From NCBI GenBank assembly GCA_026119855.1, contig JAOWBW010000283.1, positions 558,001 through 622,000 of the forward strand: a DNA stretch of 64,000 nt, read 5' to 3'. The notes beneath the pieces were generated by a model. That model was not told where the DNA came from. It saw only the letters and a list, made by a program, of their open reading frames with translations, and did not search any database. Source of the stretch: Campanula takesimana (lineage: Eukaryota; Streptophyta; Magnoliopsida; Asterales; Campanulaceae). A program made the translations under genes and the position numbers. Below, piece by piece: positions 1-11,629 of the stretch (position 1 is its first letter; the number at the start of each line of letters is the position of its first letter).

Positions 1-1872
1 ACGTCCTCCTCGTGATCAACGAGTCTAATCCTTTCCTCCTGGGGGGGGGGGTTAAGGAAAAACAAAGATAAAAGTAAGGGGGTGAGATAAATCTCAATAA
101 GTTACTAATGCAACTACATGACATGCTATGATGCAATAAACAATAAACAATAATAAATATCACTGAGCACATAGCATTTATCAATTAACAGATAGCAGCG
201 GAAATCAAAACAAGTAACAAAGGATATTAGCCAAGGTTTCCCAATTGAAAGAACCAAATAAAGGTCGTTGCGCAGGTTCAATAATCAACAATCAACATCT
301 TCATAGCAGCATGAAAGCTTGAAGAGAAAACCCCCGGTACCGGAACCAATAATAATAAGGGGACAGTGACACACAGTCAAAGCCCAAAACCAATAGCTAA
401 GATGCTCACAAAGGGGCTAGCTCATCTCACATCCAAGGCCAATCTGGAGGAGGGAAATAATGGGGCAAAACAATGGTCAACATCATAATGGACTTGGCTG
501 GTGCCATCATAATGTTTCGCATCGCCCAAAACACACATAAATACCAGCTGGAATTTCAAGTAAAGGCTAAGTAATAAAATACTAGCACGGTAAACAACTA
601 ATGATTCCAAAGTAGGGAACCGTTCTAATTAATCACCAAAAAGATGAACTGATCAAATACATATCATAAAAGTGTTTCAGCATTCCCACACCATGATTAA
701 TCAAATTCCATATCCCATTTATTCACAAAGGAACCAATTTCAAAACTAGAGTATCCCACAATGTTTATTTAAGTTAGTTAGAGTGACCCCCGAAGTCTAT
801 ACCTAATATACAACCCAAGCCTAAACCAAACAATGGGATTGCCAGGAGACAAGGGCGGGCGGGCGCCTAAACAGGGGCGAGCGGGCGCCTAACCAAGAGC
901 GGGCGGGCGCCCAAGAAGGGTCAGGCAGGCGCTCACTAAAGACAGAAGGTTGGTCGAAGAAACTGGCCATGTAGGCGGGCGCTTGGGACCTCACGGGCGG
1001 TCGCCCAGAACACTACAGGCGGGTGCCCGGACTGAATCTGGGCCGGAATTCACTGCTGGGTTTATCCATGTTCATACCAAAACAACCCAAAATTCTTACC
1101 ATTCCAAAAATCAACCAAAATCAAGACTTCCAACAAGTTCAACAAGGTACCCAAACAACATCAAAGCTTAAGAGGGACCAAAATAACATCATCTAACAAC
1201 CCCAAACAAGATTTCAATCCCCACATTTGCTTTATAACAAAAATCACCCAAAATAACAATAAATTCCAAATAAATTCTAAACCTTCACAAATCATCAAAT
1301 AACCACTTCAAAGCTTCATATATCATCATACAAAATGGAGATGAACAATTTTAGCATATAAATGGGGGAAAGCAACTTACCCAGATTTTCTCAAAGATGA
1401 CATAATTCAATTATTTTTAGCTCCCTACGATCCTATCGACGATCTAAACACATTTCATAAAATGAGTAATGAGAAATAATGGGAGGAAGATAGGTAGAAT
1501 GAAGAGAGAAGGGAGAGAGAAATCTTACCTTTCTTGGAGAGAGAGAGAGAAATGTGCAGTGTGTGAGGTGAGGAGGAGTGAGGGAGAAGAGGAAGTAGGG
1601 AGGGAGTAGGAGAAATGATTTTAAAAACTTACACTTAGGCCCCCTCCTCTACTAACTACACAACTCTAATACTTCCTACTAACAACTAAGATCAAATAAT
1701 ATTACACTAGCACAAATGACCCAAATAAAATGCTAGACATAATTTATTATGAAATATAAAATGCACACATAATTATCCAAATAAATAAATAATTCAAATA
1801 ATTAATTAAGTCATAACTAAATAATTAAATATTTATTATTAGAAAATAGAGACGGGTTTTCGGGTCGTGACA
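1..1872 (-). repeat. Tekay-type LTR fragment (cut by the window start)
   Basis: The reverse complement begins with TGTCACGACCCG at 1872 and follows the E1 LTRs (42951 and 52905) closely throughout, including the poly-C tract (here a G run at 41-52) and the CpG-rich cluster at about 851-1035. About 300 bp of the LTR end lies left of the window, so I cannot tell a solo LTR from one end of a full element. The base after the LTR starts GCGCA (1873-1877), the expected target duplication. It is inserted in the 3' untranslated part of the SIRE element. Confidence 0.9.
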
Positions 1873-1877
1873 GCGCA

Positions 1878-2034
1878 TGTTGAAATCATGCGCAGAGCTT
1901 AAATAGCGCAATAGATTCTTTAAAAACTTAACATTAGTTTCATTCGCAAATGAATTACTGCGCAGGGGTTGCGCAGAAGCATGAATCTTGACCTATGTTG
2001 AACACTTTATCAAGCAAACACAAGATTATTAGTA
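1878..2034 (-). other. 3' untranslated stretch of the SIRE element
   Basis: Lies between the pol stop (TAA, 2035-2037) and the Tekay insertion. It holds several TGCGCA/GCGCA words (for example near 1960-1976) like those in the LTR of this element. No ORF is visible. Confidence 0.6.
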
Positions 2035-3619
2035 TTAACAAATCATATGGACAAGATTCATGCTAAGTTCAAGCATACCCATTTCTCCTCTCAAGAAGAC
2101 GAATCTCTTTGCGTTAAGAGCCCTTATAAGGATATCAGCAATTTGATTATATGTGCCCACATGCTCTAAATGAATGTTTCCTTTTTCCACGTGATCCTTA
2201 GAAAGTGATATTTGATGTCGATGTGCTTTGTCTTTGAATGCATGATAGGATTGTTGGAGACTGCTATGGTAGACATATTGTCACAGAAAATTGGGAAATT
2301 TCCTTCATGAATTCCATAGTCCACCAATTGTTGCTTCATCCATAGGATTTGGCAGCAGCAGCTTCCAGCAGCAATGTATTCACCTTCTGTAGTAGAGATG
2401 GACACAGCAGCTTGTTTCTTGCTTGCCCACGCAACAATTCGATTTCCAAGGAAATGAAAAGTTCCACTTGTGCTCTTTCTGTCAGTTGTGCATGCTGCGT
2501 AGTCTGCATCTGAATAACCTAGCAAATCGAAATTCGAATCTTTGGTGTACCAAAGTCCAAGGTTAACAGTTCTAGAAAGATAACAAATAATACGTTTAAC
2601 AGCAGTTAAGTGCGCTTCTCTAGGGTCCGCTTGATAGCGTGCACAGACACAAACACTAAACATAATATCTGGCCTACTAGCAGTAAGATAAAGGAGAGAG
2701 CCAATCATACCTCGATATAAAGTTTGATCAAATTTCTTACCTTTTAAGTCTTTATCAAGCTTATTGCCCGTGGCCATTGGAGTGTCGTATGCTTTAGCAT
2801 TCTCAAGTCCGAATTTCTTGATTAAGTCTCTGGTGTACTTAGCTTGATTGATGAAGATGCCATCATTCAATTGTTTGATTTGAAGCCCGAGGAAAAATGT
2901 GAGTTCTCCCATCATGCTCATTTCAAACTTGTTTTTCATGAGCTTTTCAAAGCGCTTACAAAGTAACTCATTAGTAGAACCAAATATAATATCATCAACA
3001 TAAATTTGAACAAGTAAAGAGTGATTATTATACTTAGCAATAAAAAGAGTTGTATCGATTTTACCGCGCTTGAAGCCTTTCTCTAGCAAGAATTTTGATA
3101 GAGTATCGTACCATGCTCTTGGAGCTTGCTTAAGTCCATACAAAGCCTTTTGAAGTTCGAAGACGTGATTTGGAAATCTGCTATCTTCAAATCCAGGTGG
3201 TTGAGCTACATAGACCGTCTCTTGGAGTTCTTCGTTGAGAAATGCGCTCTTCACATCCATTTGGTAAAGCTTGAATTTCTTGTGAGAGGCATAAGCTAAG
3301 AAAATTCTGATAGCTTCTAGTCTTGCTACAGGCGCAAAAGTTTCGTCATAGTTGATTCCTTCCTCTTGCCTATAGCCTTGCGCAACCAACCTAGCTTTAT
3401 TCCTGGTGATGCTTCCATTCTCATCCATTTTGTTTCCGAATACCCATTTTGTTCCAATAACACCTTGGTCATGAGGTCTGGGTACCAAAGTCCAAACCTT
3501 GCAGCGCTCAAATTGGTTAAGCTCTTCTTGCATAGCAGTAACCCATCTTGAATCTTGGATCGCTTCATCAATCTTCTTTGGTTCGGTTTGAGAGATAAAG
3601 GAGTGATACTCATCATCAA
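2035..3619 (-). pseudogene. SIRE reverse transcriptase-RNase H (broken)
   Basis: Minus-strand translation gives a full copia RT (KARLVAQGYRQ, TFAPVARLEAIR, QMDVKSAFLN, then YVDD at 2991-3002) and RNase H (SDADYAACTTDRKSTSG, STTEGEYIAA, KTKHIDIKYHF). The main frame runs 3533-2166. A frameshift near 2170-2185 puts the last about 45 codons, the conserved tail ADILIRALNAKRFVFLRGEMG, in another frame that ends at the TAA at 2035. Just upstream, 3619-3534 carries the RT amino-terminal part in another frame. RT and RNase H copy the element RNA into DNA in virus-like particles. The active-site residues remain, but the breaks make it a pseudogene. Confidence 0.9.
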
Positions 3620-5379
3620 AGTTTGATGCTCTCCTAGTATGAACCCCTACATTTAGATCACCAATGATATTTGATGTTGGATGATCTCTAACTTCACGAA
3701 CCTCGGGAGTAAGTTAGGTTGAGTAGTAGGAATACGAAGATCTTCAATGGGTACTTCATTTGCTCCAACATCGAGGACATCAAAAGTGATTTGCTGAAGT
3801 GGAGAAACATCATGCATAGGAGGAGGTGTCTGCGCATCAGGAGTTGTGACTTCTGGCGCAGCATCTGGAGAATGCGCATGAGATGGGCTTGCTTGATTCT
3901 GACTTTAATTATCTTGATTATCATTCTGCGCAGGTACATTTTGAGGCTGTGTACCTGTATCATCATTCTCAGCAGAATCATCAGAATCATTTGGAGCCAA
4001 ATGTGGCTCAAGGAGAGAATGCTCATCAAAAGTAACATGTACAGATTCTACAATTACTAGAGTAGTTCTATTAAAAACACGAAAAGATTTAGAGTGTTTG
4101 GCATACCCAATGAAAATACCTTCATCTGCTTTAGCATCGAATTTACCTCTATGGTCTTTGCTGTTGTAGAGGATATAGCATTTGTAGCCAAAAATCTTGA
4201 AGAAAGCAATGTTGGGCATTCTTTCCTCTCCATAGCTCATATGGAGTCTTGTTGTAGGCTTTGTTAATGAGGGATCTATTCTGAGTAAAGCAAGCAGTGT
4301 TGACAGTTTCTCCCCAGAAATACTTTGGAAGCTTAGCTTCTGCGATCATTGTCTTCCCAGCCTCGATCAACGTGCGACTTTTTCCTTTCCACAATGCCAT
4401 TTTGTTGAGGAACTCCAGCAGTAGAGAAATTGTGATCTATGCCATGATAATTACAATATTGAACAACACCGTTATTCTTGAATTCAGTTCCATTGTCTGA
4501 TCTAACGCTCACGATGTCGTCTTCCTTTTGAGTTTGGAGCTTTCGAAAGAGAGCAGTCAAGATATCATAGCAGTCATCTTTGGATGTCATCATTTCGACC
4601 CATGTGTATCTTGAGTAATCATCCACCACAACTAAGGTATATTTGTTTCCTCCAATGCTCGCGGTGGTAACATGTCCAAACAAATCTATGTGAAGCAGTT
4701 GTAAACATTTGGAAGTTGAGGAAGCAATCTTGCTGGAGAAAGACTGCTTAGGTTATTTACCGAGCTGGCATGCTGCGCATTTTTTATCATGATGGTCAGC
4801 TACTTTGGGAAGTCCTTTGACAAGATATTCCCGTCCTAGCTTAGCCAAATATTTAAAGTTCAAATGACTTAAGCGCTTATGCCATAGCCAGCTGCTTTCA
4901 CTTACATTCTTTGCTACAAAACAGAGATTAGTGATAGAATCTATAGCAGTAAGATCAATAATGTAAACATTGTCTTATGAGTCCCTGTGAGCAAAGTTAG
5001 TTCGGATATGCCATCTTTGATATAGCAGTGTGTTGCAGTGAAGTGACATTCCAAACCTTTATCGCAGAATTATGATATGGAAAGCAGGTTGTGCTTGAGT
5101 CCTTCTACGAGCGCAACTTTCTCAATGCACACTTTATCTTTTCTGATTCTTCCATATCCAACTATGTGCCCTTTGTTGTTATCTCCAAAAGTTACTTAGG
5201 GGCCTCTTCCTTCATGCACATCTTCAAGAGCGGTGACATCTCCAGTCATGTGTCTAGAACATCCACTGTCGAGGTACCATATATGCGCTTTAGTTTGTGA
5301 AGAGTGCGCAGTGAAGCAGGCGACCTGAAAAATAGACATTAAAAAGAACGCAGGTCCCCTTTATTCTTGGGTCCTAGAG
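3620..5379 (-). pseudogene. SIRE protease and integrase (broken)
   Basis: The protease motif LDSGCSRHM reads from 5279 down, with the catalytic DSG at 5262-5270. The GAG-pre-integrase zinc region follows (CAACQLGK near 4750). The integrase core is at 4683-4333: HIDLFGHV, DDYSRYTWVE, SDNGTEF, PQQNGIVERK, which keeps the D,D and E residues. A frameshift near 4370-4390 moves the rest (FWGETVNTACFTQNRSLINK, TPYELWRGK) to 4400-3905. 4040-3694 is a low-complexity linker before the RT. There are internal stops between 4700 and 5060. The product would integrate cDNA, but this copy cannot encode it. Confidence 0.85.
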
Positions 5380-7590
5380 TTAGCAACTTTTGACAACCCA
5401 CTCCTGTCTGACCTTAGGATTTTTACGTCCCTTAGCATTAGGAGAAAATCGCAAAAGGCATTCTGCAGCCTTGTGACCTAAACCATCACATACAACACAA
5501 TGATTTAAGCCACTTATAGATTGGGTTTTTACAAACTCTTTACTCTTCTTTGGCGCAGCATTCTTTACTGGAGCAGATGAACTTGCTTTGACAAACACCA
5601 TCTTTTGAAGTTTTGGTGCGCTTTTCTTAAGTATGCACATCTGGCGTTGAGGCGCATGGCTTTCATGTGCATGACCCTTATGCGCAGATTTGACATTCGA
5701 AGGAGAAGCGCAACAAATATCAAAAGGTGCATTGTCAAGCGCATATTCAACTTTAGCCTTACCCTTGGCTTTTCCAGTTTGTTTCTTTGGGTAGACATAA
5801 TGGAAATTTTGTCTCTGGACTTTCTCCTGTCCTTTACCCATTGAAGCAGAATGCTTTGCTTTAGGAATTTCAATAGTTTGCTGTGGTGTAAATTCCTTTT
5901 CCTTTTCAGAGCATACTGCGCATTTAAAGTTATCACTAGTTGAGAACCCCAAGCCTTCCTTATCTCCACTGGCTTTTTGGGATTCTAGAATTTGATACAT
6001 AGTGACACGAGATTTGGTCCATTCATCAGTGATCTTTGTGAGATCAGCTACTTGAGCAGCCAATTCTTCGTTTCTTACTTTAAATAGCGCATTTTGATCT
6101 GTAAGAAAACGGTTCATTTCAGTAAGAGGAGTCATGCTTTTAATCTACTCCTTAAGGAGGGTGATCTCAGATTGTAAAAGAGTTTTCTCCGTCTTAAGCT
6201 ATGAAATTTCTCCAATTGATAGGTCCACTGCTTCTTTCATAGAATTGAATTTCTTGATTACCTTTTCAGCTTGCTGAAAAATAGACTCGCGCTCAGCAGC
6301 AGAGTCATTCTTTTCTATTACAATTTTAGCAGGAATTTCAAGAGATTCTTTGCGCGGAGGTGCAGCTACAAATTTCTTTGATAGGTCTGCTCTGGCAAAT
6401 AAGTACTTGCCATTCTGTCTGCTTGGAGTCAGATGTCCCATTTCCACCAGTTCTGTGATGGTGGGACCTTTCTTCTGAATTGTACTTGGCGCAGCCTTTG
6501 TGTCCGTATCAGGATCATTGTCTGAATCGCTATCAGCATCAGCATTGGCCACCAAGCAGAGCAGTCCATCCTCAGAGTCATCATCATCACTGTCTTCAGT
6601 GTCAGTCTCTATCCAAGTCTTCAGTTCCTTTTCTGCGCAGTCTTCTTCAGCAATCATTCTGCGCTGCTTTAATGATCTCTGCGCGGTATTCCTCTTCATG
6701 TACTCAAACTTTAGAGTAGGGCATTTTGAAGCAAAATGACCAGGATTTCTGCAGTTGTAGCAAACCAAGTCATCATCTTTCTTTGAATCTCTGCCTCGAG
6801 AAAACTTAGTAGGTGGTTTGCTCGAGGATCCAGGTTTAGAGAATTTCCTGAATTTTTTGAATCGCTTAACGAACATAGCGAAATTATCATCATCCATTTC
6901 AAGTAAAGAGGAAGTAGAGACTTTGTCTGAGGTTTGAGCGGGCGCAGTTTCCTTTTGCGCAACATAGGAAACAAGTTTTCATTTGCCTTCAGTTTCATCA
7001 ATTCGATCAAGTTTTAGCTCATACACTTTTAAGTTAGCGTATAAGCTGCGCAGAGGCCAAGTATCTAGAAATCCATAGTCTTCCAGATGACTTGCCATAT
7101 GCACATATCTGGAACCTAGCGCATCTAAGAATTGAGAATTAACTTCTTTATTAGTGAATGTGGTTCCAAGAGATTTACAAGAGTTTACAACAGCACAGAA
7201 GCGATCGTAAGTTTGTCTCAAGGTTTCACCATCCCATAGTTCCTTTGCAGTTCCACCGCTCACAATTTGATTGTGCGTGGAGAGGTCTAGAGTGATAAGT
7301 ATGATGTTTGTTGCTCTTCCATCATAGCCAACCCATTTATTTTCTTCATCTGTCCATTCCTCTTTGGCCTTCTTGATTGTAGGATTTTCCTTGTTGGTAG
7401 CAGTATCAGGATTAGCGTTCATTGGGATGTAGGGTCCTTCAAGAACGATGTCGTGGAGGATCTCATCGATAGAAGAAAAATGAGTGAGCATGCAGTGCTT
7501 CCAGATTTCGAAGTGATCTTCATTCAGCACTGGAACATGTGAATAGTTAGCCATTGCCCAAGATTTTGAAGCCATCTTGAATCGGCACAC
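5380..7590 (-). pseudogene. SIRE Gag with zinc knuckle (broken)
   Basis: Three consecutive minus-strand pieces make the Gag region. 7590-6979 is the UBN2-type Gag core; the likely start is the ATG at 7575 (MASKSWAMANY) or the next Met. 6897-6199 has a CCHC knuckle, CYNCRNPGHFASKC, at 6762-6721, then an acidic stretch rich in D and S. 6135-5380 has coiled-coil-like sequence and two further Cys/His clusters (CAVC near 5920; CVVCDGLGHKAAEC near 5490). Breaks occur near 6980 and 6150-6200. Gag builds the particle and binds RNA. The extended carboxy-terminal part is usual in SIRE-type elements. Confidence 0.85.
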
Positions 7591-7630
7591 AAGCTGTTAA
7601 GCTTGAAAAACAAAATAAGTTTTATAAAGG

Positions 7631-7647
7631 TGTTAGCTCTGATACCA
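7631..7647 (-). other. Primer binding site (initiator-Met tRNA) of the SIRE element
   Basis: The minus strand reads TGGTATCAGAGCTAACA, the plant initiator-Met tRNA 3'-end complement, two bases inside the 5' LTR edge at 7650. This fixes the element's orientation. Confidence 0.92.
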
Positions 7648-8443
7648 CTTGTTGGTCTCAAAGGGGCAACAAGGGTATAAAAATTCTAGAGGGGGGGGTG
7701 AATAGTGTTTTAAAATTCTTTTCAAACCCTTTTGCAAAGCAATGGCTTATGCGCATAGTTCTCAAATAAGCTAAGTATGGCGCGCAGAGAGAGTGTGAAA
7801 TGCATAGCGGAAATTTATGTAGCGACTGCGCAGGGTATACTGCGCAGAAGGTAAAAACGTACGCGCTATGTTTTGGCTAAAGAGTTGGTTAAAATGTTCT
7901 AAGGCAATAAGCAGTAACAAAACAGAGCAGCAAATAGCAATCTGAAAAGATCAAACAAAGCAGCTATTAAGATATAATGTAAGCAGGAAATAAGCAGTAA
8001 GAATAGAGAACAAGCTATTTAGAGAGGTTCGGTCGATGAAAGATCTACGTCCTCTACCAAGATGGTTAGTATTGGATTTTCTAATGAGATTTATATTGAT
8101 GTGAGGAGCTTTTACAAGATTACAAAGAATCAAAACTCAAATCAAAATCTAATCTATGAAGAGCAAATCCTAGACTAAACCGGTGTATCTCAAGAAGTAA
8201 GATCTAAATGATCGAAGCTTCAAGAGATGTATGTGTGACAGAAATTCTGGGCTCTATGAATCTATGAGATGAAGAGCACGAAGAATTCTGGTGATATAAG
8301 GCTTTAGGATCTGGGCAAGAGTTTGAAGGTATGAAGGTTTGAAGGTTGATCTTGAATCTGGGAATATTAGCAGCAATCTTCTTAACTTCAAGGATATTTA
8401 TGAAAGCACAAACTCTAGCAACTTGGAAATGAAGATGAGCAGG

Positions 8444-8453
8444 CTATTTATAG
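8444..8453 (-). promoter_or_regulatory. Putative TATA box of the SIRE LTR
   Basis: The minus strand reads CTATAAATAG, about 570 bp inside the LTR. It is the best TATA match I see there and the transcript start would be about 30 bp downstream. Confidence 0.55.
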
Positions 8454-8828
8454 TAGAGAGCTTAAAACTAGCCGTTGGAGCTCTGAGCAAGGACGATGAG
8501 CTGGCACTATATGATTGGTTCGCAGATGTCCTTTACACCCGTTGAGGCTCTAATCAAGGTTGATGACCTGGCACAATATGATTGGTGCACAGGGATCTTT
8601 GAGCCATTGGAGACTGAGCATTAAGACCAAATTCAAAAGCTTCTTCTAGAAGGTTGACAGCTGTCTTTATTTGAATTGCTTCATCTGAGCGCATCTCCAC
8701 CGTTGGATATGTTGAGTGTGCAAATTTGTCGTTTTTGCACACCTCAGCACTTTAATAAGCGTGTATCTTCTAATCGTTTTCCTAGTTAGGTGATCTGTAT
8801 GCATCGAAAACTGAGCAAGGTAGAATGC

Positions 8829-8880
8829 TGCGCAGGAGAGACCTGCGCAGTGGTGTCCTGCGCAGAGTAGTCCTGCGCAG
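8829..8880. repeat. 15-bp periodic TGCGCA cluster
   Basis: TGCGCA begins at 8829, 8844, 8859 and 8874, an exact 15-bp period, mostly as CCTGCGCAG. It is about 380 bp upstream of the LTR TATA box. Two further TGCGCA words, 14 bp apart, are at 7827 and 7841. Confidence 0.8.
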
Positions 8881-9018
8881 TGACCACAGTCTTGCTTAGA
8901 TCTTCATTCCTTTTCGCTCCAAGTCCTATATTCTAAGCCTATACATTAAAATGGACTAAGCTAAAAATTGAAGTCATAAAACTTCTTACATAGGGTTAAG
9001 TGATAAGCATACCCAACA

Positions 9019-10199
9019 AGGGGATTTTACAGTTTGATCAAAACTGCCCATTTTCATGCAGAAACAAAACATTCTGCTGAAACTGGACTAAACTGTTTCA
9101 TTTTTAGTTCATGAATATGTACATAAACATTACATAGAATCATGCATATGCCTTTGATCATCAATTTATACACCAAAAACAAATATTTTTGGGCATGATT
9201 AAGGCAATCATTGGAGAAAAAGGAGAGATGATGAACATGGCATTTAAGCCAAGGCAAACATTTGGATAAGTAAATATTTGAACTTTATCATCCAAATGAG
9301 CTTTTTATTCAAGATTGAGCCTTTGGGACAACATGATCAACACTTGGATGATTAAAGATTGAAACTTTATCATCCAAGTGTGATGGAATGAGGCTAAATC
9401 AAAGTCTGGATGAACAAAGATCAAGGCTTTGCCATCCAACATGATCATCATGGCCAAGAACATCTAGAACAACCATAAAGATACAAGCTTTCTCCATTAA
9501 GATGGATCATCAAGCAAAGATACAACATTTATTCATCCAAGTAATGATAAACAACAAAAGACTTGAAATAAATACTTTAAATGGAAATAAGCATTAAAGA
9601 TTAAGACTTTAAATGTAACAAATCTCATCTCCATTTAGTTCATCATTTTAATGCACTATAGAAGTGCAAGATGAAGCTTTTAGGATCATGTGGGTATTTG
9701 GATCCAAGTTATATAAAGATTACATGAATAAATAAAGACTTGCAATATAAAAGCTTATAACAATAAATATAAAGACTTGTAAATATGAATGAGCAAGATG
9801 AATAAAAAGGAATGAATGATCAAGAGGAGATGGGGAGAAAGTGGCTTTACCTATCTTGGTTAGGCCAATCTTCCTCTCTTTTTTCACTCAAGTGTTTAAG
9901 AATGTGTTCCTATAGAGTATCCTCACTCAAAACTATTTTTCTCCCCCTTGAAATGATAGCAAGGGCCTCAATTTATTGGGACTTGGAGGACCTAAACCAT
10001 CTGTACGGACAGTTCTTCCCCGTGGCAAAACCATCCGTACGGCTATCCTTGGCGAGATCTGGAACTTTCTTCTTTTATTTTCAGATTGGTCCTAAAGCTT
10101 TATGTTTATTCCTGTGAGATCCTAGTCTGTTAGGTTTATCCCTAAATAGTACTAAGATATGCCTTATAGAGGGGTTGAGCCCGGATAGGGGTACTTACA
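9019..10199 (-). repeat. LTR fragment of an E5-related element
   Basis: The reverse complement begins TGTAAGTACCCC at 10199 like the E5 LTRs and shares stretches with them, such as the sequence around GGCAATCATTGGAGAA and the CCGTACGG word (10035-10042). It is clearly diverged from E5. The SIRE element inserted at 9018/9019 removes about 400 bp of its end from view. No protein is encoded. Confidence 0.75.
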
Positions 10200-10666
10200 G
10201 GGTCCAATACACTCCCTCCGTCCCATAATGATAGTCTCATTTGACTAATCAAACATTTTAAAAAGATATCTTCCACCACTACCCTCATTGATGTTTAATT
10301 ATTACCCTATTACTCCCTCTTCTTCATCAGTTGACTATCATCATTCCCTCTCTCCCTCTTCGTCCTTGGTTAGCAATATTATAAAGTTCAATGATTTTAA
10401 AAATTTTGGAAATAAGACTATCTTTTTTGGGGGACAAACAAAATTGGTAAATGGGACAATCATTTTGGGATGGAGGGGGTAATTAATTATGCATCATATA
10501 TTTAAACAAGAACTCACCAATGTGCCACAATAAAGAGCGTTAGTTCCAAAATGATTTGTGGTCGGCTAACATGACTACACGAAACCCTCGGACTAGTAAT
10601 CAATAATCAAGAAATGTTACATTCAAGGGCCTCGACAAGTTGCAGAAGGAAGACTTAATTGGTTAC
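10200..10666. repeat. Tandem duplication, copy A
   Basis: Matches copy B (11322-11629 joined to 20115-20278) base by base at an offset of 1122 bp, with few differences, including the MITE and its flanks. It represents the locus before the retrotransposon insertions. Confidence 0.85.
10210..10479. mobile_element. Stowaway-like MITE, copy 1
   Basis: 270 bp flanked by TA (10208-10209 and 10480-10481). Terminal inverted repeats of the CTCCCTCCGTCCC type: the left end reads CACTCCCTCCGTCCCATAA and the right end reads CCCCCTCCATCCCAAAA on the other strand. AT-rich and noncoding. These features define non-autonomous Tc1/mariner-type elements. Confidence 0.85.
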
Positions 10667-11321
10667 TAATTGTGCATGCTTGTGTGTGTGTGTGTTTGAT
10701 AGGCTAAATTGCACACCTACAAATTAAACTTGGACTATGTTCTAAAAATATGTAGCTAGGGAAAGTCCAGAATCGATCCACAAAGAACGGTTATTTATTT
10801 ACGTAATTGTCACTTGACAAGATTGGGGGAAAAGTTTAATTATTAAATCCTAAAACAAGAATTGAAACTAATTATGACCAAAAACAATAATTAAAAAGTA
10901 CTTCAAATTTGATTCCATCCCCACTAAATTATTTAATTTTCATTGATATCTCTTTTCACTTTTTACCCTATTCACTTGATCACGAGATCTATTTCAATCC
11001 CTGTTTCTTCTTTCAGAATAGTTAATAGCAGTGACGTACTCACTAGAAACCCTAATTAATAATTCAATCTAACTGGCACAGTATATATCTCAAAAATAAT
11101 TGATTCAAGATTTATGAAACTAAGATCAAGAATGCTTTCTATGATTATTTCACACAGATAATCATCTAATTTTACCCACTTCACAATTTACAATGGCACA
11201 TGCATAAACTATGAAAATGCTACTTATGAATTTCTACACTGGCATAGTCATAGAAAATTCTAGCAAAGAAAAATTAACCAGGGCAAATAGATTGATCAAG
11301 TCTAAAAACCCTAGCAATAAA
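10667..11321. other. Unassigned AT-rich DNA between the duplicated copies
   Basis: Remainder of the 1122-bp duplicated unit. It begins with a (TG)n microsatellite (about 10680-10696), then AT-rich DNA with many stops in all frames. I recognise no gene or element in it. Confidence 0.5.
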
Positions 11322-11629
11322 GGGTCCAATACACTCCCTCCGTCCCATAATGATAGTCTCATTTGACTAATCAAACATTTTAAAAGCATATCTTCCACCA
11401 CGACCCTCATTGATGTTTAATTATTACCCTATTACTCCCTCTTCTTCATCAGTTGACTATCATCATTCCCTCTCGCCCTCTTCTTCCTTGGTTAGCAACT
11501 TTATAAAGTTCAATGATTTTAAAAATTTTGGAAATAGGACTATCTTTTTTTGGGGACAAACAAAAATGGTAAATGGGACAATTATTTTGGGATGGAGGGG
11601 GTAATTAATTATGCATCATATATTTAAAC
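11322..11629. repeat. Tandem duplication, copy B (left part)
   Basis: Matches 10200-10507. It is cut after TAAAC (11625-11629) by the Angela insertion and continues at 20115. Confidence 0.85.
11332..11601. mobile_element. Stowaway-like MITE, copy 2
   Basis: 270 bp, same length, ends and TA flanks (11330-11331, 11602-11603) as the copy at 10210, exactly 1122 bp away. Because the flanks also match, it was copied by the segmental duplication and not by a second transposition. Confidence 0.85.

Larger units (their letters stand above)
1873..9018 (-). mobile_element. SIRE-lineage Ty1/copia retrotransposon, 3' end missing
   Basis: Reading the minus strand: 5' LTR (9018-7650), initiator-Met PBS, Gag with zinc knuckle, protease, integrase, RT, RNase H, then a short 3' untranslated stretch ending where the Tekay LTR was inserted. 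The order PR-IN-RT-RH marks Ty1/copia. The RT motif YVDDIIFGS and the long Gag carboxy-terminal part fit the SIRE/Maximus lineage. The 3' LTR is not in the window. The coding region is broken by several frameshifts and stops, so this copy is dead. Confidence 0.9.
7650..9018 (-). repeat. SIRE 5' LTR
   Basis: 1369 bp, TGTTGG...CCAACA termini, next to the PBS. On the minus strand a TATA box lies at 8453-8444, and a cluster of four TGCGCA words on a 15-bp period lies upstream at 8829-8879. The LTR interrupts an older LTR whose remainder begins at 9019. Confidence 0.9.

Noticed and set aside
10288..10482. 64-codon frames in both MITE copies as small genes
   Set aside because: They lie inside the noncoding MITE and are duplicated only because the segment is duplicated.
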